From Paludibacteraceae bacterium (GTDB lineage Bacteria > Bacteroidota > Bacteroidia > Bacteroidales > Paludibacteraceae), in NCBI GenBank assembly GCA_024400275.1, contig JAKSMY010000031.1, positions 1 through 23,125 on the forward strand: 23,125 nt of DNA, read 5' to 3'. Numbering within the stretch: position 1 is the stretch's first letter; every line of letters starts with the position of its first letter. A model generated the notes under the pieces. That model was not told the DNA's origin, made no database searches, and saw only the letters and a list, made by a program, of their open reading frames with translations. A program made the position numbers and the translations under genes. Below, one piece after another: positions 1 through 7,747 of the stretch.

Positions 1-3
1 TGC

Positions 4-74
4 GGGGCTGAAGCCCCTACGATTCGGCACTGATGTGCCTACGAAAGACTAAAAACTATAGTAGCCCGAAAGGC
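4..74. repeat. Cluster of tiny hairpins
   Basis: Three short inverted repeats lie before the first gene. GGGGCT-GA-AGCCCC is at 4-17, GGCAC-TGAT-GTGCC at 26-39 and a weaker GCC-CGAAA-GGC near 64-74. The first two are each followed by CTACGA, so the flank is constant while the stem sequence changes. The element belongs with the other mini-hairpins at 543-583, 1066-1194 and 6265-6296. No coding capacity or promoter was recognised here. What lies upstream of base 1 is unknown. Confidence 0.6.
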
Positions 75-116
75 GAATAGTCAAATTATCATTAACTAAC
101 TTAAACATTGATTATT

Positions 117-461
117 ATGGCAAAAATCAAACCTATGGGACTCATTGAGTCCATGAGTGGAAAAGTCTGCACGCACAGCGACGTCTATTTCCGCACCAAC
201 AAACGCACAGGCGCAGTATGCTCCGGCAAGTTATGTAACCCCTACACGGGCGAACCCAGTACCAACCAGACGGCAGCCCGCACCAAGTTCGCCAACGCTA
301 TCGCAAGCGCCAAGGCAATCTTAGCCGCTAAGTCCACCGACGAAGACCAAAGCAACTACACCAAGTTGCAAACCTACACCGCCTCCTACAAGGCAGACAA
401 CAAGTTCGCCGGCACACTGTTCAACTTCATTATGAAGAAAGAGTACGAGGCAGCGGAGTGA
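117..461 (+). CDS. Small protein of unknown function, paralogue of the next gene
   Basis: I do not recognise a characterised family. The 114-residue product starts at ATG 117; a TTG nine bases upstream is also in frame but less likely. There is no signal peptide or membrane segment, and the protein is lysine/alanine rich. Residues 10-17 (IESMSGKV) match residues 10-17 of the neighbouring product (IEELHGKI). Both proteins are exactly 114 residues, and both have an alanine-rich helical stretch at about 52-73 and an aromatic-rich C-terminus. Residues 20-41 (HSDVYFRTNKR, then a GKLCNP motif) resemble small uncharacterised proteins I recall from gut Bacteroidales; that is memory, not a search. It is flanked on both sides by mini-hairpin repeats. 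The function is unknown. Confidence 0.75.
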   Translation: MAKIKPMGLIESMSGKVCTHSDVYFRTNKRTGAVCSGKLCNPYTGEPSTNQTAARTKFANAIASAKAILAAKSTDEDQSNYTKLQTYTASYKADNKFAGTLFNFIMKKEYEAAE

Positions 462-489
462 CTTCGCGTTCGGCAAGAGCACCGCAAAA

Positions 490-514
490 GTTGATACCGC
501 TACGCTAAATCAAC
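490..514. repeat. Inverted repeat GTTGAT...ATCAAC
   Basis: A six-base inverted repeat with a 13-base loop lies just downstream of the first small gene. It may form a weak hairpin in the transcript. There is no T-run after it, so it is not called a terminator. Confidence 0.35.
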
Positions 515-542
515 AGGCGGTCTCTGCCTCCGCTCTCCCCAC

Positions 543-583
543 CACAACCAGTTGTGTCGGGGACCCCGAAGGGCTGAAGCCCT
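543..583. repeat. Three back-to-back mini-hairpins
   Basis: Three perfect inverted repeats abut with no spacer: CACAAC-CA-GTTGTG (543-556), TCGGGG-A-CCCCGA (557-569) and AGGGCT-GA-AGCCCT (570-583). All have 6-bp stems and 1-2 base loops but share no stem sequence. The last is the same type as the hairpin at 4-17. Three contiguous perfect palindromes are unlikely by chance and point to selection for, or a mechanism generating, hairpin shape. Confidence 0.65.
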
Positions 584-633
584 AAAACCAATTAACCCTT
601 AAAACCTTCATCACCCACCATGAAGTAAATACC

Positions 634-653
634 TCCTCCCTTTGAAGGGAGGA
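634..653. repeat. Inverted repeat before the second small gene
   Basis: TCCTCCCTT at 634-642 is perfectly complementary to AAGGGAGGA at 645-653. An outer pair, CCCACC (613-618) with GGTGGG (658-663), could close a larger hairpin ending a few bases before the ATG at 671. It could affect ribosome access. A related C-rich/G-rich repeat follows the gene at 1043-1059. Confidence 0.5.
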
Positions 654-670
654 CAGAGGTGGGTCTTATT

Positions 671-1015
671 ATGGCACGAATGAAATTTGCTTATCCCATC
701 GAGGAACTGCATGGGAAAATTAAGGGCTCCTTTGGGGCAGCCCAACGTCAATCTAAGAACAACGCCGGAGAAGGACGCGCCTACTCGGTCAACTACGGCA
801 AACGTGACCTGATTAACCACCCCATCACGTCCGCCGAACAAGCACGCTGGAACCGCTTCGCCGCCGTACAGGCACTGGTGGCAGCACGCAAACTGAACAA
901 CGTCAAACGCGTTCAGGACCAGCAAGCCTTCGCCAACCAAACCGAGTACAAGACACTCAATGCCTACCTGTGGCACGTGTGCGGACAAGAGTACGACGCT
1001 TCGCTGGAAGACTGA
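671..1015 (+). CDS. Small protein of unknown function, paralogue of the previous gene
   Basis: This is a 114-residue product from ATG 671. An in-frame GTG at 659 lies inside a predicted stem and would add only MGLI, so the ATG is preferred. It shares length and layout with the product of 117-461: a basic N-terminus, I10-E11-x-L13-x-G15-K16-I17, then an alanine-rich helical stretch at about 54-73. The middle differs (residues 20-48, rich in Q, N, G and K) and lacks the cysteines of its neighbour. There is no signal peptide or membrane segment. The pair looks like a diverged duplication. No function can be assigned; the basic, QN-rich middle would suit nucleic-acid or structural binding, but that is speculation. 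Confidence 0.75.
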   Translation: MARMKFAYPIEELHGKIKGSFGAAQRQSKNNAGEGRAYSVNYGKRDLINHPITSAEQARWNRFAAVQALVAARKLNNVKRVQDQQAFANQTEYKTLNAYLWHVCGQEYDASLED

Positions 1016-1042
1016 CACCCCCCCAGCCCCGACACCCCCCGA

Positions 1043-1059
1043 CCCCCTCTGTAAGGGGG
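1043..1059. repeat. Inverted repeat CCCCCT / AGGGGG
   Basis: CCCCCT (1043-1048) pairs with AGGGGG (1054-1059) around a five-base loop. It lies in a strongly C-rich then G-rich stretch (about 1017-1064) just after the second small gene. It may act as an RNA hairpin at the gene end, but no T-run follows. Confidence 0.45.
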
Positions 1060-1065
1060 AGGGGA

Positions 1066-1194
1066 TAGTTTAGAGGACGGCGGAGGCGCCTAAGCGCCAT
1101 TGATGTTCTGCTGTGCAGATTGTTGTAGCGCTGACGCGCTTGTTGTAGCGGCAAGCCGCTTGATAGGACGCGCCAAAGGCGCTACAGTTTAGAG
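1066..1194. repeat. Array of five mini-hairpins with conserved boundary sequences
   Basis: The array starts with TAGTTTAGAGGACG and ends with GCTACAGTTTAGAG. Between them lie five perfect small hairpins: GGCGC-CTAA-GCGCC (1085-1098), TCTGC-TGT-GCAGA (1107-1119), AGCGC-TGAC-GCGCT (1127-1140), AGCGGC-AA-GCCGCT (1147-1160) and GCGCC-AAA-GGCGC (1170-1182). The linkers are similar (TTGTTGTAG, TTGATAG). Stem sequences differ, but pairing is always kept. Exactly the same two 14-base boundary sequences occur at 6265-6296 around a single small hairpin. This is a repeat family, not a gene; the ORFs crossing it on the minus strand are not credible. Confidence 0.75.
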
Positions 1195-1199
1195 GGGGG

Positions 1200-1235
1200 C
1201 TAAACCTGCTAAACTTGTTAGACCTATTAAAAAAA
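1200..1235. repeat. Degenerate 9-bp direct repeat upstream of a promoter
   Basis: Four successive 9-base units (CTAAACCTG, CTAAACTTG, TTAGACCTA, TTAAAAAAA) run directly into the -33 region of the next promoter. A shorter version of the same 9-base pattern (TTTAACCGG, TTTAATAGA) lies at about 12153-12170, before the DJ-1-like gene. It could be an activator site or a simple repeat. Confidence 0.35.
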
Positions 1236-1236
1236 T

Positions 1237-1267
1237 TTGCGTATGTCAATTTTTTTTTGTACCTTTG
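1237..1267 (+). promoter_or_regulatory. Bacteroidetes-type promoter for the 1291 gene
   Basis: TTG at 1237-1239 (within TTTGCGTAT) and TACCTTTG at 1260-1267 are separated by 20 bases. This matches the known Bacteroidetes sigma factor consensus of TTG at -33 and TAnnTTTG at -7. Transcription should start near 1273-1275, about 17 bases before the ATG at 1291. Confidence 0.85.
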
Positions 1268-1290
1268 CACGCTAATTAAAATGTAGTAGT

Positions 1291-1908
1291 ATGTCTTTTA
1301 CAATTACAGATACCGAATTAGAAAATATTATTCAGAAAGCATCCGCTGAAGCAGCCAAAGAAGCTGCCAAGAATGCTGTGGCAGAATTAATTGCTAAACA
1401 GGGAAAAAAGGCTGAGCAGGAAGAAGCAGAAATTCCTCCTATACAACAGGCAAGCGAAAGCGAGGCAAAACAGACATTAGAGGCAATGGCTGCCAATCTG
1501 GATAAACAAGAATCCCCTAAAGTAGGTATATTCTGGTATCAAGAACAGGGAGAACGGTTGTTTGGGGTGGTGGCTGTTAATAAAGACTCCTTTGCTAAAC
1601 CCAATGTGGGAGGTGGACTAATCACATGCACGGAACTGCACAAAGATGTTTGGAAAAAACGCTTTCACGAGCAAAAATATAAATTGAAAGGAGAGGGTCC
1701 GTTTATTGGAGATTACAAAGATCATTGTCGAGGGCGCGTATTTTACAATCCAACAACGGACACATACCAAATTATGGTCGGCTCTTGGATTAACAACAAC
1801 CGACAGGCCATTGCCATGATTGTGGAAGAATTTAATCTGACCAACGTTCACTATGAAGTTAAAACGTCCTATCATTGGGATATAGGAAATGGCTGGGAAA
1901 ACCAATAG
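1291..1908 (+). CDS. Conserved-looking protein of unknown function
   Basis: The product has 205 residues and no signal peptide. Residues 1-85 are alanine/glutamate/lysine rich and probably helical or coiled coil (AEAAKEAAKNAVAELIAK). Residues about 86-205 form a mixed alpha/beta domain with many aromatics, including a VGIFWYQEQGERLFGVV strand region, IGDYKDHCRGRVFYNP and a QIMVGSWINN segment. I do not recognise the family. The gene has its own clear promoter, and its last 20 bases overlap the start of the FecCD permease gene, so the two are probably translationally coupled. That suggests, without proving, a link to metal or cofactor transport. ATG 1291 is the first good start; an ATG ten bases earlier is followed immediately by a stop. 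Confidence 0.8.
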   Translation: MSFTITDTELENIIQKASAEAAKEAAKNAVAELIAKQGKKAEQEEAEIPPIQQASESEAKQTLEAMAANLDKQESPKVGIFWYQEQGERLFGVVAVNKDSFAKPNVGGGLITCTELHKDVWKKRFHEQKYKLKGEGPFIGDYKDHCRGRVFYNPTTDTYQIMVGSWINNNRQAIAMIVEEFNLTNVHYEVKTSYHWDIGNGWENQ

Positions 1909-2851
1909 GGCTCTTATCTGGATTGGACTGGTGGCGGGATTATTGCTGCTGGCAGAAGTGAATGTGTGCTGCGGTTCGATTCTGCTTACACCTTTCGGTA
2001 ATTGGTCCCCCATAGAAGAACAAATAGTTTGGCAACTGCGCCTGCCTAAGATGTTAACTGCCATATTGGCAGGCATGGCGCTGTCAGTCAGTGGTATGTT
2101 AATGCAGACCCTCTTTCGCAACCCGCTGGCAGGACCGTACATATTGGGTGTGAGTTCAGGAGCCGGTTTGGGTGTGGCTATAGTGACATTAGCGGGAGTT
2201 CAGTTGACATTGGGTATAGCCGGGTCAGCCATCATAGGCAGTACGGCGGTACTGATGCTCATATTAGCCGTCTCACGCAAGGTGCGCGACAATATCAATC
2301 TACTCATCGTTGGCATGATGTGCGGTGCGATTGCCGGAGCACTGGTGAATATGCTACAGAACATAAGCAACCCCGATGCACTGAAGATGTTTATCGTGTG
2401 GACCTTGGGCAGTTTGAGCAACGTGGGTTGGAACCAATTGGCAGTACTGTCTGCCATAGTGGCACTTGGCACACTTATTGCCGTAGGACTAATCAAACCC
2501 CTCAACGGGTTGATATTAGGTGAGACGAACGCTCGCGGACTGGGTATCAATGTTGAACACATACGCACATGGATAGTTATCGCAACCGCCCTATTAGCAG
2601 GCGGTGTAACAGCTTTCTGCGGACCAATCGCCTTCGTGGGCGTAGCCGTGCCTCATATAGCACGCGGCATCATGCGGACTAATGACCACCGACAAATAAT
2701 GCCCGCCACAGCCCTGATAGGTGCCAACCTGCTGCTGATATGTGATATACTGTGCAGTATAAGCACCTACCCTCTACCTATCAGCACTATGTCTGCACTA
2801 TTCGGAGCGCCAATAATTATTTGGATTATAGTGAGGAATAAGGATCGCTGA
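1889..2851 (+). CDS. FecCD/BtuC-family ABC transporter permease
   Basis: This 320-residue inner-membrane protein has about nine or ten hydrophobic segments. Family features are visible: LRLPKMLTAILAGMALSVSG near residue 50, the MQTLFRNPLAGPYILGVSSGAG block at about 72-93, TWIVIATALLAGGVTAFCGPIAFVG near 228-252, and a VPHIARGIMRTNDHRQIMPATALIGA block that contacts the ATPase. FecCD permeases form the channel of importers for siderophore iron, haem or cobalamin. The substrate cannot be told from this subunit. No substrate-binding protein or ATPase gene is adjacent; secA follows. The start overlaps the upstream gene by 20 bases. The length is close to the usual ~330. Confidence 0.92.
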   Translation: MAGKTNRALIWIGLVAGLLLLAEVNVCCGSILLTPFGNWSPIEEQIVWQLRLPKMLTAILAGMALSVSGMLMQTLFRNPLAGPYILGVSSGAGLGVAIVTLAGVQLTLGIAGSAIIGSTAVLMLILAVSRKVRDNINLLIVGMMCGAIAGALVNMLQNISNPDALKMFIVWTLGSLSNVGWNQLAVLSAIVALGTLIAVGLIKPLNGLILGETNARGLGINVEHIRTWIVIATALLAGGVTAFCGPIAFVGVAVPHIARGIMRTNDHRQIMPATALIGANLLLICDILCSISTYPLPISTMSALFGAPIIIWIIVRNKDR

Positions 2852-2900
2852 CGCTGATGGAATATGGAATATGGACCGCCTGCGGCTGATGGAATAAGGA
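2848..2900. repeat. Short direct repeats with a mini-hairpin before secA
   Basis: After the permease stop codon come CGCTGACGCTGATGGAATA, then a TGGAATA direct repeat, then CCGCCTGCGG followed again by CTGATGGAATA. The CCGC-CT-GCGG palindrome (2876-2885) resembles the other mini-hairpins, but the flank (CTGATGGAATA) is different. No standard TAnnTTTG box was found in the 92 bases before secA. Confidence 0.45.
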
Positions 2901-2943
2901 CAGTCTATATTCCGAAATAAGAAATAACGTAAACAACGAAAAT

Positions 2944-5900
2944 ATGAGTTTTATTAGTATTATCAGTTCTCTTTTTGGCAACAAAGCCGAACGAGACATG
3001 AAAGAAATCCAACCCTACGTAGAGCAAATAAAAGCCGTCTATCCCCAAATAGACGCGTTGAGTAATGACGACTTGCGCGCACGAAGCCAAGCCTTGATGG
3101 ACCAAATCCAAGAGCGCGTCAAAGACAAAAAAAACCGCATTGCCGAACTGAAAGCCGGCATAGAAGATTTGGAAATAGACAAACGTGAGAAAATCTATGA
3201 CGAGATAGATAAACTGGAAAAAGAAATCAAAGACAACTACAAAGCCGTCTTAGACGAGATTCTGCCGGAGGTTTTTGCTATCGTCAAATCCACAGCAAGA
3301 CGTTTCGCCGAAAACGAGACCATCGAGGTTACAGCCACACAGATGGATAGAGACCTTGCCGCCGACGAACGCTTCGACTTCATAGACATAGAAGGGGACA
3401 AAGCCATCTATCATAACCACTGGACTGCCGGAGGCAACGAGATAACATGGGACATGATTCACTACGATGTTCAGTTAATCGGCGGTGTCGTGCTACACCA
3501 AGGCAAAATAGCCGAGATGGCTACCGGTGAAGGTAAGACCCTCGTGGCTACCCTACCCGTCTTCCTAAACGCTATGACCCATGAAGGCGTACACGTAGTG
3601 ACCGTGAACGACTACCTTGCCAAACGTGACTCGGAGTGGAACGGACCTATCTATATGTTCCACGGACTGACGGTAGATTGTATTGATAAACACCGTCCCA
3701 ATTCAGACGAACGGCGCAAAGCCTATAACTGCGATATTACCTTTGGTACCAACAACGAATTTGGTTTTGACTACCTGCGTGATAACATGGCAACATCACC
3801 TATGGACCTCGTGCAACGCGGACATAACTTTGCCATCGTGGACGAGGTTGACTCCGTGCTCATAGACGATGCCCGTACACCACTGATTATCAGCGGTCCT
3901 ATTCCCAAAGGCGAAGACCAGATGTTTGACGAATATAAACACCGTGTCGAACTGCTGGTTCGTACCCAACAAAACCTGACCACCAAACTGCTGACCGAAG
4001 CCAAAGCCAAGATGGGTAGTGCTGACGAAAAAGAACGTGAAGCCGGTGAGTTGGCCCTCTTCCGCAGTTTTAAGGGTATGCCGAAGAATAAAGCCCTGAT
4101 TAAGTTCCTCAGCGAGCAGGGCGTTAAAGTACGCCTGCAAAAAACAGAGGAGTTCTACATGCAGGAGAACGAGAAAAACATGCACATCGCCACCGATGAG
4201 TTGTATTTCGTTATCGACGAAAAGAATAAATCCATCGAGCTGACCGACAAGGGTATCGACACCCTGACCGGCAACACCGATGACCCCAATTTCTTCGTTC
4301 TACCCGATGTGGGTAGCGAAATGGCTGAGGTGGAGAATATGAACCTCAGTGCCGAAGAAAAGCAAGCCAAGAAAGATGAGATAATGACCAACTACGCCAT
4401 CAAATCAGAGCGCGTACACACTGTTCACCAATTGCTGAAAGCCTACACGCTGTTCGAAAAAGATGTCGATTATATCATAGACGATGGCGAAGTCAAAATC
4501 GTGGACGAGCAGACAGGCCGTATTATGGAAGGCCGCCGCTGGAGTGATGGTCTGCACCAAGCCGTGGAAGCAAAGGAGAACGTCAAAGTAGAAGGTGCTA
4601 CACAAACCTTTGCCACCATTACCCTGCAAAACTACTTCCGTATGTACAACAAACTGAGTGGTATGACCGGTACGGCAGAAACGGAAGCAGGCGAGTTCTG
4701 GAATATATACAAACTGGACGTAGTGGTTATACCTACCAACCGCCCCATCGCCCGTATTGATATGAATGACCGTATTTACCGCACCAAACGCGAGAAATAC
4801 AATGCCGTTATTGACGAGATACAAAAACTCGTAGAAGCAGGTCGCCCCGTTTTGGTAGGTACCACCAGCGTGGAGATTTCCGAGTTATTGAGCCGCATGC
4901 TCAAACTACGCAACATCAAACATAATGTCTTGAATGCCAAACTCCACCAACAGGAGGCTTTGGTAGTGGCAGAGGCAGGTCAAAAAGGACAAGTAACGAT
5001 TGCTACCAACATGGCAGGTCGTGGTACGGATATTAAACTGAGCGACGAAGTGAAGGCTGCCGGCGGTCTGGCTATTATCGGTACCGAACGTCACGAGAGC
5101 CGTCGTGTCGATAGACAGTTACGCGGACGTTCCGGTCGTCAGGGTGACCCGGGTTCGTCTGTTTTCTTCATCTCGTTGGAAGATGACCTGATGCGTATGT
5201 TCGGTAGCGAGCGTATCGCTGCCGTCATGGACCGTTTAGGCGGATGGGACACAGGAGAAGCCATCGAACATAGCATGATCTCCAACAACGTGGAAAAAGC
5301 ACAAAAGAAAGTGGAAGAGAATAACTTCGGTATTCGTAAACGCCTGATTGAGTATGATGACGTGATGAACCAACAACGTAATGTCATTTACGCCAAACGT
5401 CACCACGCCCTGATGGGTGAGCGTATCGGTGTCGATATTACCAACATGATTTACGACACAGCCGAAAGCATTATTGCCGATGCACGCGACGCTATGGATT
5501 ACGAGAGTTTGCAATATAACGTGCTTCAAACATTCGCCATGGAAATGCCATTTGACGAAGATGTCTTCCGCAGCGGCAAAGAGCAGCAACTGAGCAATCA
5601 ACTCGCCGAAGCCGCCATCGAGAATTTCAAACGCCGCATGGATAAACTGATGCAAGTGGCTAACCCCGTTATCCAACGTGTATATAAAGACAAAGGTTCT
5701 ATGTACGAAAATATCCTCGTACCTATTACCGACGGCAAGAAGGTTTATAACGTGGCAGTCAATCTGAAACGTGCTTCCGAAACGGATTGCAAAGAGGTTA
5801 TCAAAGAATTTGAGAAACGCACCGTTCTATACGTTATTGACGACGAGTGGAAGGAGCATCTTCGTCAGTTAGACGACCTCAAACAAAGCGTTCAAAACGC

Positions 5901-6267
5901 CTCTTACGAGCAGAAAGACCCACTCTTGATTTATAAATTGGAGTCCTTCGGCATCTTCCAACAGATGTTAGACAGTTTCAACCGTCGCGCTATTGCTATC
6001 TTGCTTCGCGGACAGATACATCAGCAACAGCCCGATGATGTGCAACGCGCACAAGCCCAGCAGCGCATGGATTTGAGTAAATACCGTACTCAAAAAGACG
6101 CTGTACAACAGGCTGCACAAGCCAGCGGACAAGCCGCAGCTGCCGGTCGCGACACACGTGAGCAACAACGTCCTATGCCGATTATTGCCGACAAGAAACC
6201 ACGTCCCAATGACCCGTGCCCTTGCGGTAGCGGAAAGAAATACAAACAGTGTCATGGGGCTATTTAG
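2944..6267 (+). CDS. secA: Protein translocase ATPase SecA
   Basis: SecA is the motor that pushes preproteins through SecYEG. The product has 1107 residues, longer than the ~900 of E. coli and typical of Bacteroidetes. Visible motifs are the Walker A segment MATGEGKT (192-199), the DEVD box (300-303, in [17 protein letters not shown]), a second helicase-type core with [11 protein letters not shown] and [14 protein letters not shown], and a C-terminal zinc site C1092-x-C1094-...-C1103-H1104. Two insertions stand out. One is a charged coiled coil at about 57-105; the other, at about 338-445, contains [22 protein letters not shown]-rich linker (about 1020-1085) precedes the zinc site. It is followed by fmt after a 39-base repeat-derived gap. 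The stop codon TAG is itself the first three bases of that repeat. Confidence 0.98.
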   Translation: MSFISIISSLFGNKAERDMKEIQPYVEQIKAVYPQIDALSNDDLRARSQALMDQIQERVKDKKNRIAELKAGIEDLEIDKREKIYDEIDKLEKEIKDNYKAVLDEILPEVFAIVKSTARRFAENETIEVTATQMDRDLAADERFDFIDIEGDKAIYHNHWTAGGNEITWDMIHYDVQLIGGVVLHQGKIAEMATGEGKTLVATLPVFLNAMTHEGVHVVTVNDYLAKRDSEWNGPIYMFHGLTVDCIDKHRPNSDERRKAYNCDITFGTNNEFGFDYLRDNMATSPMDLVQRGHNFAIVDEVDSVLIDDARTPLIISGPIPKGEDQMFDEYKHRVELLVRTQQNLTTKLLTEAKAKMGSADEKEREAGELALFRSFKGMPKNKALIKFLSEQGVKVRLQKTEEFYMQENEKNMHIATDELYFVIDEKNKSIELTDKGIDTLTGNTDDPNFFVLPDVGSEMAEVENMNLSAEEKQAKKDEIMTNYAIKSERVHTVHQLLKAYTLFEKDVDYIIDDGEVKIVDEQTGRIMEGRRWSDGLHQAVEAKENVKVEGATQTFATITLQNYFRMYNKLSGMTGTAETEAGEFWNIYKLDVVVIPTNRPIARIDMNDRIYRTKREKYNAVIDEIQKLVEAGRPVLVGTTSVEISELLSRMLKLRNIKHNVLNAKLHQQEALVVAEAGQKGQVTIATNMAGRGTDIKLSDEVKAAGGLAIIGTERHESRRVDRQLRGRSGRQGDPGSSVFFISLEDDLMRMFGSERIAAVMDRLGGWDTGEAIEHSMISNNVEKAQKKVEENNFGIRKRLIEYDDVMNQQRNVIYAKRHHALMGERIGVDITNMIYDTAESIIADARDAMDYESLQYNVLQTFAMEMPFDEDVFRSGKEQQLSNQLAEAAIENFKRRMDKLMQVANPVIQRVYKDKGSMYENILVPITDGKKVYNVAVNLKRASETDCKEVIKEFEKRTVLYVIDDEWKEHLRQLDDLKQSVQNASYEQKDPLLIYKLESFGIFQQMLDSFNRRAIAILLRGQIHQQQPDDVQRAQAQQRMDLSKYRTQKDAVQQAAQASGQAAAAGRDTREQQRPMPIIADKKPRPNDPCPCGSGKKYKQCHGAI

Positions 6268-6305
6268 TTTAGAGGACGCTTCGCTACAGTTTAGAGTTTA
6301 GAGGC
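6265..6305. repeat. Minimal copy of the mini-hairpin repeat between secA and fmt
   Basis: TAGTTTAGAGGACG (6265-6278) and GCTACAGTTTAGAG (6283-6296) are identical to the two boundary sequences of the five-hairpin array at 1066-1194, in the same order and orientation. Only CTTC lies between them here, giving one very small GC-TTC-GC hairpin. A second TTTAGAG follows, just before the fmt ATG. The repeat supplies the secA stop codon. Confidence 0.7.
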
Positions 6306-6306
6306 G

Positions 6307-7209
6307 ATGAAGAAAGATATTAGAATCATATATCTTGGTACACCGGAGTTTGCGGTGGCGGGGCTGCGCGCCCTGGTGGAAGGCGGCTATAATGTGGTTG
6401 CCGTTGTCACTATGCCGGACAAACCTGCCGGCAGAGGGCATCAGGTGCAATACTCACCCGTCAAACAATATGCCCTATCGGTAGGCTTACCTGTTCTGCA
6501 ACCCGAAAAACTGAAAAACGAAGAGTTTATAGAGCAATTGCGTTCCTATCATGCCGACTTGCAAGTGGTCACTGCTTTCCGTATGCTGCCCGAAGTGGTA
6601 TGGGCTATGCCTCGCTTAGGAACATTCAACGTACACGCCGCCTTACTGCCACAATACAGAGGTGCCGCACCCATTAACTGGGCGGTAATGAATGGCGACA
6701 AGGAAACGGGACTAACCACTTTTATGCTCAAGCAGGAAATCGACACGGGTAATATGATTCTGCAAGAACGTCTTGCGATTGGCGAGGACGAGAACGTAGG
6801 CAGCGTGCATGACCGGCTGATGGAAATGAGCATAGGCATAACCCTTCGGACGGTGGACTTGATTATTGAATGTGACGAGAAAGGCATACCCCTTCCCGTT
6901 ACTCCTCAACCCGAATTGCCCGACTTACGCCCTGCACCTAAAATCTTTAAGGAAGATTGTCAAATCGACTTCAATCGCCCTGCTATAGAGATAAAAAACT
7001 TTGTTCGCGGACTCAGCCCTTATCCTACGGCTTGGTGCAACATTGACATCAAAGGGCAGCATTACGAGAACGTTAAAGTGTATAAAGTTGAGATAGGAGA
7101 CGGACCCATTGCCGTAACGTGCAAAGATGGTAAGGTAAATATTACTGAACTGCAACTGCCCGGAAAGAAACGCATGGACGCCAAATCACTGCTGAATGGA
7201 CTGCATTGA
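6307..7209 (+). CDS. fmt: Methionyl-tRNA formyltransferase
   Basis: Fmt transfers a formyl group from 10-formyltetrahydrofolate to Met-tRNA(fMet) for translation initiation. The product has 300 residues, slightly short of the usual ~315. The N-terminal catalytic Rossmann-like domain has IIYLGTPEFAV (8-18), a PAGRG loop (40-44), and the catalytic residues N108, H110 and D146 (FNVHAALLP, RGAAPINWA, EIDTGNM), which match E. coli numbering. The C-terminal OB-like domain starts at about 208 with FKEDCQIDFNRP and includes NFVRGLSPYPTAW. The start lies 39 bases after secA, and the end overlaps the HD-domain gene by 14 bases, so the three are probably co-transcribed. Confidence 0.96.
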   Translation: MKKDIRIIYLGTPEFAVAGLRALVEGGYNVVAVVTMPDKPAGRGHQVQYSPVKQYALSVGLPVLQPEKLKNEEFIEQLRSYHADLQVVTAFRMLPEVVWAMPRLGTFNVHAALLPQYRGAAPINWAVMNGDKETGLTTFMLKQEIDTGNMILQERLAIGEDENVGSVHDRLMEMSIGITLRTVDLIIECDEKGIPLPVTPQPELPDLRPAPKIFKEDCQIDFNRPAIEIKNFVRGLSPYPTAWCNIDIKGQHYENVKVYKVEIGDGPIAVTCKDGKVNITELQLPGKKRMDAKSLLNGLH

Positions 7210-7747
7210 AATCATTGAACGATATTATAGCAATAGCCCGGAATTGAAACATATTCTGCTCACCCACTCTACCCAAGTGCGAGACCGAGCATTGGAGATA
7301 GGGCACCGATTGGTGCAACAAGGACAATCTATTGATTTAGCGTTTGTGGAAGAAGCAGCTATGTTGCATGACATCGGCATTATGTATTGCGATGCGCCCA
7401 AAATATATTGCTTTGGCACACACAAGTATATCGAGCATGGCTTTTTAGGGGCTGAATTATTACGCAAAGAAGGTCTGCCCCGTCACGCCCGTGTAGCAGA
7501 ACGCCATACAGGAAGCGGAATAACCATCGAGCAGGTTATACGGGAAGAATTGCCTATTCCTACTCAAGATTATTGCCCCGAAACGATTGAGGAAAAATTA
7601 GTCTGCTATGCCGATAAATTCTTCAGCAAGAGCCATTTAGACAAAGAAGTCTCCCCACAAAAAGTTAGAGAGACTATTTGGCGTTACGGTCACGATGCCG
7701 TAGTTCGTTGGGACGCTATGGAAGGTCTTTTTTCCACGCGCGTATAA
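7196..7747 (+). CDS. HD-domain metal-dependent phosphohydrolase
   Basis: This 183-residue cytosolic protein has an HD fold: H24 (LTHSTQV), H58-D59 (MLHDIG), then further histidines H81 (YIEHG) and H104 (AERHTGSGI), and D140 (CYADKFF). These are positioned as in HD hydrolases that bind one or two metals. Members cleave nucleotides, cyclic nucleotides or other phosphate esters; the substrate here is unknown. It starts inside fmt (14-base overlap), which implies translational coupling. The last 32 bases overlap the 3' end of lgt on the other strand, so the two genes converge with antisense coding overlap. Confidence 0.85.
   Translation: MDCIEIIERYYSNSPELKHILLTHSTQVRDRALEIGHRLVQQGQSIDLAFVEEAAMLHDIGIMYCDAPKIYCFGTHKYIEHGFLGAELLRKEGLPRHARVAERHTGSGITIEQVIREELPIPTQDYCPETIEEKLVCYADKFFSKSHLDKEVSPQKVRETIWRYGHDAVVRWDAMEGLFSTRV

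Noticed and set aside
1281..1286. ATG-TAG start-stop just before the 1291 gene
   Set aside because: A lone start-stop in an AT-rich leader is common by chance; no conservation can be tested here.
1618..2142. 174-codon minus-strand ORF across the 1291 gene and the permease
   Set aside because: Both plus-strand genes are supported by promoter and family motifs; the minus frame shows nothing.
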